Positions 1 to 10,571 of a stretch of 64,000 nt of DNA are shown here, one piece after another. How positions within the stretch are numbered: position 1 is the first letter of the stretch; each line of letters begins with the position of its first letter. The translations under genes and the position numbers were made by a program. Source of the stretch: Neofusicoccum parvum. Lineage: Eukaryota; Ascomycota; Dothideomycetes; Botryosphaeriales; Botryosphaeriaceae. The DNA is taken from positions 1,922,001 to 1,986,000 of the forward strand of contig CP087219.1 of assembly GCA_020912385.1 (NCBI GenBank), given 5' to 3'. Below the pieces are notes generated by a model. The model searched no databases. It saw nothing but the letters and a program-made list of their open reading frames with translations, and was not told where the DNA came from.

Positions 1-276
1 TTTTGTTCATTCTACAAGAGCCATTCTTTGATTCGATTTTTAAAACGTTCATCTTCAATTAAAACTCTATTGTTGGGCACCAAAGAATTGGTGCATAAGT
101 ACTTCTAGTTGTGTGTGTCTAAATCTGTGCCAAAGTTGGGAGGAAGAAGATGCAGTAGCGGTCTTGAGCATATTACACGTTTTGACTCAATCCAGCCCGT
201 CCCCCCTCTCATAGCCGAGGTCCAATGAGATGATATAGTGCACATCGTTCAAATATCTTTTGAGCCATATAACTAC

Positions 277-2064
277 CTAGTAAACGTATCGGAAGTTCAA
301 ATTCTCCTTGTCCGTCAAGTCAGAAAATGCTGTGCTGTCCAATTCCGCATCGCGATTCTCGTTCTCGCCCATCTCACCAAGGTTCTGCAGCCGATCTCGC
401 CTATGATTTTCCTTTCGCAACAGAAGCCAGAGCAAGCTCACAACGAGAACTTCAAGCAAGTGAGACACGATCATGCTCCAGAGCCCGAGGGAGTAGGTAG
501 GTGCTTGGCTTGTTTTGTAAAAGAACGGGCCTGCAATGTTCCCAACGCAATATCCGATAAAGACACAAGCGTTGGCCACAACCTTCTTTGTGTGGCCCGC
601 AATGTTACCTGTGGTCAGAGAGAGCAGCATCACGAATGAAGCATTGTACGAGCCGGTCAACTGGGAACACTGTTAGAGCGTACGAGTTGGTAGAAGCTCA
701 CTTACGTAGTAGCATATCAAGCGCCCAACCTTATGCTCTGTTGGAACAAACCGCATACCAAATGCCGCAGCGATGTTCGGAGCGAGGAAAACCAGTACCA
801 TGAGACAACGCTTATTCCCAGGAACCTTGTTGTTGATGAAGACACACGCAAGTATCATCAGGGAAATGAAGATGCCGTAGGGAATCTGAAGAAGGGTTGT
901 CCCGACTATGGCTATCAGTGTTTGCCTCTTTAGCCTCTAGCTGTATAGAGCAGACTTACGCGTTGAATAGCCGAATCCTTTCACGATCAAGGTCCCAAAA
1001 TTGGTGATGCCGCCATTGACGATTGCTTGTAGCAAGGCAATCATGAAGAAAAGAAACACCTTGGAATCTGTCAATGCCTCCATCAATTGATACAGCTTGA
1101 ACTGCTTGCTCTCGATGCCAGTCTGATTCTCTCGCAGCCGCACTACAGCCATCTTTCTCTGCTGCAAGGACAAGCGCGGTGCGGATACCGGGGAGTCCGG
1201 CAGCAGGAAGAACATCAGGACACCCCAGGCTGAACATAGCGCGCCGACGATGAGGAACTCATACTTCCAGCTTGGAAGCGCACCACGGATCTTTCCAATG
1301 CCGTAGCCCAGAATGCCCCCGCCTGAAATCCCCAGACCAAGGGACGTGTACCAGAGACCGATTCGGATAGGTTGCTCTCGGCGTGTATACCACATCACGG
1401 TGATTATCATGAACGCGGGGTCTGCGCACGCTTCTGCTGCACCGCTGAGGGCTCGAAGCGCAGCCAAGGTGGCGAAGTTGGTTGCTCCTGCTTGGGCCAT
1501 GAGAAATATGCCCCACAGAACGATGTTGATGCTCAGGTATTTGCCGATTGGGTATCTTTGCATCAAAAGGTTGGTCGGCAATGCCCAAGCAATGAATCCA
1601 AAGTAGAAGATCGAGGACAGCCAGCTGTATTCTTCGCCTGTGAGGCGGAGATCATCAGAAACGCCAAATATGGCCGCGTAGGATAAGGTTGTCTTGTCGA
1701 GCTAATATCTGGTTAGCGATGAATATCGTGTTGGAATTATGACTCCATGAGGACATTCGCATTGTCGAACTGAAAACATCAAACTCACGTAGAAGAAAAT
1801 GTAGCAAACGGATAGGTAGGGTAGAATCATCCAGTCGATCCTTCGGATGAGTCTCGTTTCTTCAGCTGGATCATGCGGCTGGTCAAGCTCGTCCAGCTCG
1901 CTGATTAGAGCAAGTGCCGTATCTCCCCCGCTTCCCGCAGCCTCTGGTCTCCGGTTCTTAAGGGTTTGAATGCCCGTATCCTCGATATGAATCGATGACA
2001 GTTTCGGCCCATCGTTGCTGGCAGCATGAGGGGCGATGCCAGCCGCCAGGTTGTGTGCGCTCAT
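277..2064 (-). CDS. MFS permease, Dal5/allantoate (anion:cation symporter) family
   Basis: Spliced gene of four exons: 2064-1789, 1701-960, 911-706, 660-277, giving about 535 aa. The ATG at 2064 is chosen because it opens the only frame leading into the first conserved membrane segment. Joining exons 1 and 2 restores the family motif around FFYLDKTTLSYA, and exon 3 begins with TTLLQIPYG, both typical of fungal Dal5/Tna1-type transporters. The usual 12 membrane spans fit the hydrophobic blocks, with a long hydrophilic N-terminus (about 75 residues) and a charged cytosolic tail. Family members import small organic anions such as allantoate, nicotinate or pantothenate across the plasma membrane; the substrate here cannot be read from sequence. 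All introns are 44-87 nt with GT-AG ends. Confidence 0.9.
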
Positions 2065-3393
2065 AGTTGCGTTCCGACGGTGGTTGCAGAGTGTCGTGAT
2101 TGATAGAATTCTAGGGTGAGTCAAGCGGACATGTCTTGGTGGATGCTACGAAGACACTGCTGCAATAACATTGTATATACCAGTTCGCTGTAGCCTCGGT
2201 ATCCGAGCCAAGGATCGTCGGATTTTGGGCATGGTTCCCCACGCGGGGAAACGCCGCGCCGCACGGGGTATAAGCCACATATCCGACACATTCTATTGTG
2301 GGGCCTGTGAAAACTACCTGTTTTTCCGACTTGCACGGCTTGTCCAATGCTTGTCCGGCTTAAGCTCCGTCAGTTTAGATCTTCGTTGCGATAAGTCTTG
2401 GGCAAAATTGGCGTAAGAACCGGTCTTGGAAAGCCACTACGAAGCTTGACGGGCGCGTTTAAACCTGGGGCGTCTCGTTTAGATCAGCCAGGCTCATGGC
2501 TACACGTGACTCCATCCTAACGAGAACATATGGTGGACAGATCCCTGGTCGGTTATCTGGACGAGTTGAACCCTGTCCCGCCGATTCTGAACCTCAGTGT
2601 TTGGGTCTTCAACATCACCTCTGGATCCAGTAAATTGTTGAATGGGACGCTCTGAGAGCCTAACAGCATCGTTGCCAGTCCAGATGGGTCCACGATCTAC
2701 GTTAGTGACACCGGCGTGAACTCTAAAAGGCCTACCATGTTCCACTCAACTATGAGCTCGATCCTCTCTCTTTCCATTAATCAGTCCGGCGGTAAGCCTG
2801 TGATTGGTAATTCTAGAGCCTCTCAAATCTACTTTTAACTTTCCTCTGTTCGATATTGGCTCTGCGCGTCTTGAGAGCCATGAAGCTGAAGCAGGATCCA
2901 CTGCAGCTCGATGGCCTTCTTCGGAGAAATAGTCTTGTATAGAGCTAGTATACCGAGAGTAAAGTCTTGTTTCCCATATGAGGACGGAGTTGCATATATC
3001 CCTGCTCGTGAACACGAATGCCAAGTAGTCATCCCGCTAAATCTTCTTATGCGACTCGTAGAGTGGCTTTGTAATGCTTCCCGACCGAACCAGCTTAATG
3101 CTTCCAGTTTTCTCATGTTGGTATCGCTTCGGCAAGCTCACAGCGATTTGCGTTTGTTATATCGTGTGGCTTTTTATACTAGATATGGGTTCCTTGCGTA
3201 TGGAGCTGCCTCCCGTGAGTTCGTGACAGTCATGGACTGCAGATGCCGAACTTGCCGCATGCTCAGCCACAATACCGGCAATGGAAGCGCTAACCAATAG
3301 ACATGATCTAATACCCATAAGAATATATATAAGTCAATATTTGATATAGTTTTTCAATATCTACCACTTTTCCGCAATCATTTTCAATTCCTC
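2065..3393. other. Intergenic spacer between permease and esterase
   Basis: No gene is supported. Short open frames here have no recognisable motif and poor codon structure. A TATA-like run (atatatataag) lies at about 3323-3333, some 60-70 nt before the esterase ATG, and is a plausible core promoter for it. The part at 2060-2450 should hold the permease promoter. Confidence 0.5.
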
Positions 3394-4404
3394 ATGGACG
3401 GCATCTACAAGGACTTTGAAATCCTCACGGCAATATATAAGACCGTCGACAGCACACCAATCAATGTGGACGTACTGATCCCCAAAAATCTCAATGCTGG
3501 CTACCATCCAACAATTTTCCGCTTCCACGGAGGTGGCTTCGTATGTGATCACGATTCTGATGATCACCGCGGAGTTGTTAATTTGATGCAACAGGTCAGT
3601 GGTTCCAGCCTACACCCAGCTTTCTTCCCGTTGTGGATACTTGAGCTTTCCATGATCATGGGCGCTATAATCATCGTACCAAACTACCGTTTGCTGCCCG
3701 AGTCAAACGTCCTGGACATCCTGGAAGACATGGACGACTTTTGGAACTGGACGCACTGCGGACTGGATCCTCTTATTGCTTCATCTTCAGTCCCCGGACG
3801 CCAGGCGGATATCACGCGAATCCTTACAGTGGGAGAGAGCGCGGGTGAGTTTCATTCAAGCTTCTTAGTTCTTCATGCTAATCAACCGCGTCCAGGCGGA
3901 TACCTCAGCGTCCAGTTTGCAATGGATCACGCGCAAGACGGCGTCCGTGCCTGCATTGCTGAGTGTCCCTCGCTCGACCTGGAAGCCCAAGCTGCCCTTG
4001 GAGAACCGCAGAACACTTCTGCAGCCAAGAGTAGCGGAGTTCCTTCGCAGCACGATCCTCCTGTTGTTTCCGATCCCACTTTGTCTCGTTTTGGGATTGT
4101 TGACAAACTTATGCAAGATGGAACCTTTCTTGAGTATTTTCCGGACAATGGGAAAGTATTTCCATTCCGCAGACTGCAGAATGGGGCAAAAATGCCGCCA
4201 ACGTTCCTCATTCACGGCATAAATGACACGACTGTACCAGCAGATCAGAGCATTCGCTTTGCAGAGATGCTGAAGCAGGATCCGAACGCAAAGGTGCATT
4301 TGGAGATCCAGCCCGGCGAGCATCTCATGGATATTCCACTCAAACTCGGCCACTCGTGGCTCATGAACGGTGTGCGACTTGTGACTGGTGCTTGGCTTGG
4401 TTGA
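3394..4404 (+). CDS. Alpha/beta-hydrolase, hormone-sensitive-lipase-type esterase
   Basis: Two exons (3394-3844, 3896-4404) give 319 aa. The 51-nt intron is in frame and would otherwise read through, but it has clean GTGAGT and CAG ends plus a GCTAATC branch site, and removing it restores the nucleophile elbow GESAGG. Oxyanion motif HGGGF is near residue 45, the PNYRLLPE motif follows, the acid is probably the Asp in HGINDTT, and the His is in PGEHLMD. These are the marks of the HSL/carboxylesterase (alpha/beta-hydrolase fold 3) family, which cleaves short-chain esters or lactones. There is no signal peptide, so an intracellular enzyme is likely. The natural substrate is unknown; such esterases often sit in secondary-metabolism or detoxification loci. 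Confidence 0.88.
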   Translation: MDGIYKDFEILTAIYKTVDSTPINVDVLIPKNLNAGYHPTIFRFHGGGFVCDHDSDDHRGVVNLMQQVSGSSLHPAFFPLWILELSMIMGAIIIVPNYRLLPESNVLDILEDMDDFWNWTHCGLDPLIASSSVPGRQADITRILTVGESAGEFHSSFLVLHANQPRPGGYLSVQFAMDHAQDGVRACIAECPSLDLEAQAALGEPQNTSAAKSSGVPSQHDPPVVSDPTLSRFGIVDKLMQDGTFLEYFPDNGKVFPFRRLQNGAKMPPTFLIHGINDTTVPADQSIRFAEMLKQDPNAKVHLEIQPGEHLMDIPLKLGHSWLMNGVRLVTGAWLG

Positions 4405-4762
4405 GGAATTGCACATGTTTTAGGTGGAAGGCGATTGCTCTACAACCATTCCGTTGGAATAGCACGAACAGCTCTGCTTACGAATCTGAATTGGTGTTTT
4501 TGCGATGTGTAAGCGGCCCCCAGGGCGGCCAGCGCAAGTGATTGGTCTCGCTTCCCTTAGTTGCCTGCAGCGAAGGAGTAACGCTGACAGTCGCTACCCC
4601 ACCCTCAATGTTGCCATCACGCTGCCGTCGATGTAATTATTCAGCGCTCGTTCAATCCGCCGTTGAGATTCGTCCGCATACCTCTAATTCACAGACACAA
4701 CCCTCTCCGTCTTGGCCTGATTGTATACCACACTCTGGAGCGGCAGCCATTGCGCGCACAAG
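4405..4762. other. Short intergenic region
   Basis: 3' region of the esterase and promoter of the secreted hydrolase. No gene, repeat or RNA is recognised. Confidence 0.5.
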
Positions 4763-5971
4763 ATGAAGCTCCTCAACGACGCTGTACTCTCTCTGCTCAG
4801 CATTGCATCCGCTGCGCACTGCGACGAAATCCTCCTGCACAAGACTACGGGCCCATACCATGTGACACAGACGCAGCACATCTTCAATCACACCACGCCC
4901 GACGACTTCACGGCACCGAATGGCACCGGCGTTGGGACGATGATGCTGGTGTCCATCTTCGCAACCACGGAGTCGGCCCCCAACCAGACGGTGCCGTACC
5001 TGGACGACACGAATGCTGAGATCTGGGGCTCGTTTCTCGGATTTCCTCCCTCGGCTCTCTCATCACTCGTGACGGAGCTTCAGTGGCAAGCACCGGTCCT
5101 ATCTGGTCCTGGCTTTTCCAATGGCACCTCGCCTTACCCATCCATCCTGTTCATGCCGGGCGCAGGGTTGCCTTGTTTTATGTACACTGCATATCTTTCC
5201 GAGTTAGCATCCTGGGGATACTCGGTATTTGCTATCGATCACCCTGGAGAGTCACCGTACCTGGAGCTGCCGTACTTCCAGGGCGGCGTGAAAGGGTTTC
5301 CGCCGTTGAGCGTTAACAATTGGACATTTGAGCAGCTCCAGCGCATCTACGACTTCCGGATCACCGATGCGGCTGCATTGTTGAGCCCCTCTTTCTTGCC
5401 AGCCCTGGTCTCAAGTTTCGGAGCGCCGTTCAACATCTCCACCTTTGGCGCTTTCGGACACAGCATCGGTGGTGCCGCTTCGGCAGGAATCATGGCTGCA
5501 GACCCGTCCCTTCCATTGGTTGCTGGCATCAACCTGGACGGCTGGTACTTCTTCGACATCTGGGATCTGTTCGGCAATGGGACCTCGGATGCACCCTATC
5601 CCGACCTGGCGCCTCGTCCATTCCTCGAGCTTGCAAGAGAGGATGAGCTGGATGCCACATGGACCAACTTCAGCGCCGCGCAGAGCGCTTGGTTCCGTGA
5701 CATCGGTATACGCGGGTCCAATCACCTGGACTTTAGTGATCTTCCGCTGTGGGTAGACTTGCTTGGACAGCGTAATGGTACGCCCGCTACTTTTGTGGGA
5801 GACATCGAAGGCCCACGCATGACCAAGATAGTGAATAAGTTCTTGAAGGAGTTTGCTGGATACATCGGCGGCAAAGGGCTGGAGGCGGTTGATGAGCTCG
5901 TCAAGGAGATTCCGGAGACCTATGTGCGGGAGTCTCAGGACAGTGCTGAGGTCTACGACCGAGGGCTCTGA
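4763..5971 (+). CDS. Secreted alpha/beta-hydrolase, PAF-acetylhydrolase-like
   Basis: Single exon, 402 aa. The open frame extends 14 codons upstream, but the ATG at 4763 starts a good signal peptide (MKLLNDAVLSLLSIASAAHC) and is taken as the start. The nucleophile elbow is GHSIGG at about residue 232, preceded by a strand-loop with MPGAGLPCFMYT, as in fungal proteins annotated platelet-activating-factor acetylhydrolase-like. Many N-x-S/T sequons fit an extracellular glycoprotein. Family members hydrolyse short acyl esters; here the substrate is not inferable. It stands beside an exo-polygalacturonase and a GH79 enzyme, so a role in ester removal from plant material is possible, but that is context only. 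Confidence 0.82.
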   Translation: MKLLNDAVLSLLSIASAAHCDEILLHKTTGPYHVTQTQHIFNHTTPDDFTAPNGTGVGTMMLVSIFATTESAPNQTVPYLDDTNAEIWGSFLGFPPSALSSLVTELQWQAPVLSGPGFSNGTSPYPSILFMPGAGLPCFMYTAYLSELASWGYSVFAIDHPGESPYLELPYFQGGVKGFPPLSVNNWTFEQLQRIYDFRITDAAALLSPSFLPALVSSFGAPFNISTFGAFGHSIGGAASAGIMAADPSLPLVAGINLDGWYFFDIWDLFGNGTSDAPYPDLAPRPFLELAREDELDATWTNFSAAQSAWFRDIGIRGSNHLDFSDLPLWVDLLGQRNGTPATFVGDIEGPRMTKIVNKFLKEFAGYIGGKGLEAVDELVKEIPETYVRESQDSAEVYDRGL

Positions 5972-7113
5972 AAGCACACTCAGAAAGAAAAAAGTCCGCG
6001 GTATGTGTCTGTTGTAGTATGGGCCATTGGTTTGAACGACGAGGGAGACATGAATGAAATACGCTCAAATTGATGGCGATGCGCTGTGCGACTACCCCTC
6101 TAAGCGAGTCTTCGTAATTAAGCATAGCCGTCACTCCGGAGAAAGAGCTTGTTCTACATTGGCTTCTGATCTCCTCCGAAGAGATGTAGGACTGATCTGC
6201 CTCGGGTCTGTCGGCGCCGAAAAGCTCCATACGCTGCGAGATTGCCGAGCACCAGTTCAGCGGAGCGCCGCGACAACTTTCGCCTTTACCTGCCTGCGCA
6301 GCCCGGCTTTGAGATGCATAAATCTCTTGGCTTCCCGTGCACTCGCAGCAATGTCCTCAATCCACACGGATGCTGCGGATGTGCGGACATGGACAAAATT
6401 TGCGGAAGTAAAGTTAAATTCAGAGTAAGAACCCGGTTCATCGTGCGTGCTTGTTCAATGCGCCCAGGTACCCAGAGAGCCACGAGACCGCTCATCCTGC
6501 TGTCGATCATCGCTTTGACGTATATTCATAGGCACCAATTCCTCCGCAGGATGCGCAAGTTGCGAATTTGACTGGACGATGTATCGCAGAGCATCGGAAA
6601 ACAGAACAGAGTGCCACTACGACCGGGAGGCTGGCATCGGATACCTCGGCTATGCAGGCTCCACCCAATGAGCAGACCGCTCGCATTTTTCCGGACTCAC
6701 ATTTCCGGCGCTTGTGTGTTTTCCGCGCCATCTAGCATCAGTTCGCGGCCCTTTTCTGCCATCCACCGCCTGCTACCAAGACTTTGGTCTGTTCAATTTT
6801 CCCGCTCGTAAGCCTGCGCCGCCTGTTTCCCTACGCCGAAATCCTGTGCAACATGCACTATCTGGGGAGAAGAGCGGGGAAGCTGGGGAAGTGGGGCGGC
6901 TTGGCTCGCGAAGAAAATTTCCCGTCCAGACTGTCCACTTCATCTCGGTCCAGTGTGCAGCGCAATTCCTGGGCACTGCAGCATGCGGGGGAGATACGGC
7001 GAGCCGGATGACGCACGGATGGAGGTGTACGGGCAATCAGGAGTATAAATTGGTCGAGTTCTCTACCGGCTGCTGGTTGAACGGCTCTGCGAAGGACTCG
7101 GCTACCCCTCAGA
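5972..7113. other. Intergenic/promoter region of exo-polygalacturonase
   Basis: No gene is supported in this stretch. It holds four CreA-type hexamers at 6862-6896 and a TATA box (tataaat) at 7044-7050, 64 nt before the downstream ATG. Confidence 0.55.
6862..6896 (+). promoter_or_regulatory. Cluster of four CreA/Mig1-type hexamers
   Basis: CTGGGG (6862-6867), GCGGGG (6874-6879), CTGGGG (6883-6888) and GTGGGG (6891-6896) all match the CreA consensus SYGGRG. Four sites in 35 bp, about 220 bp before the exo-polygalacturonase ATG, suggest carbon-catabolite repression. Individual hexamers are common by chance, the tight cluster less so. Confidence 0.5.
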
Positions 7114-8611
7114 ATGATCTCCTCAAGGTCGGCCACCCTGCTCACTGCGGCTCTGTGCCTTTCCAGCACCTGGGCTGCCACGGTCTCGGAGACGTTCCTC
7201 CAGAGTATAAGGTCTGCTCGCCCGGTGACCGCCCAGAATTCGCCAGACAGAAATCGGACATGCATCGTTGAGAGCAACAATGACGGAACGACGGATGACT
7301 CGGAATCCATAACCAAAGCGCTTGAAGACTGCAACAGCGGCGGGCATGTTCTCTTTCCCAAGTCCCAGTCATACGTGATCAACGAGCCTCTGGACATGAC
7401 CTACCTCTCGAACATCGACATCGACATTCAGGGCAACCTCAAGTTCACCGACAACTTGGAGCACTGGCGCAACAACTCGTTCGATCTGGGCTTCCAGAAC
7501 GCCACCAGTTTCTTCAAGCTGGGCGGCTCGGACGTCAACGTGTACGGCGGAGGCACAATCGACGGCCAGGGCCAACCCTGGTGGGACCATTACCCGAAGA
7601 ATAAGCAGGACAAGCGGCCTGTCTTGTTTGCAACTGTGGAAATGCATGGCGGCACCATCTCGGACATCCGCCTGGAAAACTCGCCGTTCTGGCACAATTT
7701 CGTTGGCAACTCAACAGACGTTGTGTTTACGAACATTTCCATCCACAGCGTCAGCAATAACGAGAACTTTGAGAAGAATACTGATGGTAACTCTGCGTTC
7801 TCCGGTTTCATTCAAATGGCTGATTTCGGATGCAAGGCTGGGATATTTACCGTTCGGACTACATCACCATTCAAAACTCCTCCGTGACGAATGGAGACGG
7901 TACTGATTTTCTCCCCAGAAAATTCGTTGTTGAGATATTTGCTGATAAAAATGGTAGACTGCGTCAGCTTCAAGCCCAACAGCACCAACGTCCTCGTGCA
8001 AAACATGTTCTGCAACGGCACTCATGGCATGAGCGTCGGCAGTCTCGGACAGTATCCGGACCGCGTGGATTACGTCGAGAACATTTATGTGTACAACGCA
8101 GCCATGTACAACTCCTCCGAAGGTGCGCGCATCAAGGTCTGGCCCAACGCCTTCAGCGAGAAGAGCGCCACCTTGGTCGGAGGTGGAGGCCGCGGCTTGG
8201 TCAGGAACGTGACGTACGACACGATGTGGCTGGATAACGTGGACTACGGCTTGACCATCACGCAGTGCTACGGCCAGGACGATGAAGAGGAGTGTTTCAA
8301 GCATCCGGTGAGTGTCTGGGATTCTCCGCCGTTGCAACAAACTCTCATGGAGAGACGCTAATCATTTGCAGTCCAAACTCAACATCACCGACGTCACCTT
8401 CCGGAACGTGCGTGGCCGCACTAATAGGGTGTTTGCCCCCATCGTCGCGCACTTGGTCTGCTCCAGCCCGGACACGTGCTCAAATATCGTGGCCGAAGAT
8501 ATCGATATTCGATCCATCAACGGCTCCAACCTGGTTACGTGCCGCAACCTCGACAGGAACACTCTGGACGTCAACTGTGTGGATTGGAGTAAGGGATACA
8601 ACCCTGCTTGA
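7114..8611 (+). CDS. GH28 exo-polygalacturonase, secreted
   Basis: Four exons: 7114-7786, 7837-7899, 7958-8307, 8372-8611; 441 aa, the usual length of fungal exo-PGs. Signal peptide [21 protein letters not shown]. Splicing exactly rebuilds the GH28 catalytic set: NTDG crosses intron 1, GDDC crosses intron 2, then GTHGMSVGS and ARIKVWP. The second exon is only 63 nt. The SVGSLGQY context and the inserted loop before it are those of exo-acting enzymes that release single galacturonic acid units from de-esterified pectin outside the cell. Numerous N-glycosylation sequons. The promoter has a TATA box at 7044-7050 and clustered CreA-like sites, fitting induction by pectin and repression by glucose (inference). 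Confidence 0.95.
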
Positions 8612-10571
8612 TGCAAGGCGGAGAGTGGGTTGCGAAGGACACTACGCCAGGAAGACTAAATGCTGGAGATTTTAGAAGTGCAAACACATTTACACATAAT
8701 TGAGAGATTACCTGGGCTTCCCTTTGCGGCAAGGTCATGTGAGGAGGAGAGCGGAGGACGCGTTCAATGTTCCTCTGCCATTTTCTTTTTCATGTTTCAC
8801 CCCCAGGTTCCCGGGATTCTTCAGCCGATCCAGACCACATCGAGAGTGATCGTCGAGGAAAAGGAAACACCGTTCTTCAGGCCGCGTCACACTACCGGCA
8901 GCCACCAATAGTTGAATTTGCACCGTGGTTCCTGATGAAGTGCTGGAGGCTCTTGGCTCGCAGAATCGGTGGGTACAGGACCTGGCTCATTGGTCGCCGT
9001 AAGGGCAAAGGCTCGCCCTCCGTTACTTTCTGGCCTCCAGCCGGATCCCATGTCCACATCGAGGCCGTGCTGCAGATGCGTCCATTCTTGGCAATACTCC
9101 AGGACAGCGGTGAGTTCGAGTGTTGAACAAACGTACAGCACTGGGGGAGGACAAAGCTTTGCGCGGACCAAGCAGAGGATGCGTGGAGATCTTCAGTATC
9201 AAGATGTAACAGGTCTGCGAGACAAAGACGACGAGCTGGTCAAGGGTAGGCGACGATTGTGGGCCTGAACTCGAGCCTGATGGTGCCTGCATACAGCGAA
9301 GGCAGTCAGGCTGCACTGAGTGTGCAGGGATTTCCAGACATAAGCTCGACTAAAGGCGGAGGTTTCGGAATCCCGGTCACGGGGTTGAGAACGACGAGGA
9401 GTTGCGCTTGAGGTTATGGTTGAAGGCCTTCAAGCCATTTATTGTGGGGCTGAAGGGGAATGGTGGGTGCTTGTATTAGCGCATAGCGATGCCAGTGCGG
9501 ACGGAGTGGTCGTTCGGGGGCACAAAATGCTCTGTGGTCGAGACATTGAAGACTCAGGCGTGCAAGATGATTGGGTAAAATTGTCCCTTAAAATCTAATT
9601 GTTAAGCTTACGACGCCGAGATTTGCGCGTACCTTGTCCTTAATATGTCAGCGACAGTTGTGCGTGGAGATAAAGGAGCCGGATAAAGCTTAGTTTCAGG
9701 GAAGTACGTTTGGGCGTGAAATTACCGGAGCTTAGCGGAAGACTGAGCTGGGCTTTGATGAAGATACGAAACGCGAGCAACTGATCCGAGGAACTGATGA
9801 ACAGAAGAGCGTAGGGTGATTATCGGAGCAGTTTGATACCCTGGCGAGCTGCGATGAGGAAAGATTGAAGGGAACACCGCTGGATGAAGCTGGCATGGAC
9901 CACCTTGCTCCGTCAGACGGCTGCTCACTGTTCCTGCACGCCTTTCGAACGCACCTTCAGCCCCGAGAACCTCGGATGCAGAGAAAACTCGCCAGTTTCT
10001 CAGCGCCTCGCAGTCGACAGCGAAAGAGCGCTTGAAGCACTGGCACTCCCGAAAACCGGGGGAGGCGGGGCAATTAAACAAGCATGCGTGGCTTCCCCAC
10101 GGATCCCCAACAAGGTTTCCCGCGCGCCGGCCACGTCATAATGCGCCAGGGAGAGGATAGCGAGATTGCGCAGCGACAGTGGCCGCGTGCCCCAAAATAG
10201 AAGCTTCCGTGAATGAGCGCATCACACTCCAGTGCGTCGATGAACCAGGAGGTTGACTTTGCCCCTTTCCGACAAGGTTTTGCGTGTACCGGGCTGTATA
10301 CTTTCGTTGGCACCGGCGGCACTCGTCGCGATGATCCTCCGCATCCTGTCAGCTCTGCGCTGAGCCGCAAGTGATCCACTTTCATCAATCCTCCCTACCT
10401 TCCAAGACGCCTTCCCCGCCTTTCCCCGCCGGTGGAAGGCTGTCCTGAGGGCTTTAAATTTGGCCAGTCCCCCCGCCGCTGTTTCTCACAAATCCGCCAG
10501 CCGAGATCCTCAGGTCTCATCTCGCTGCCCGGGACGTACGCGGTGGTCGAATCGGACCAGCTTCAATCAAG
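8612..10571. other. Long intergenic region before the GH79 gene
   Basis: About 2 kb without a credible gene; open frames on both strands lack domains. The last part carries two CCCCGC (reverse GCGGGG, CreA-like) hexamers at 10414-10419 and 10424-10429 and an AT-rich box (tttaaattt) near 10453, a plausible promoter for the GH79 gene. Confidence 0.5.

Noticed and set aside
6054..6428. 124-aa frame downstream of the secreted hydrolase
   Set aside because: No domain, no conserved start context; treated as intergenic.
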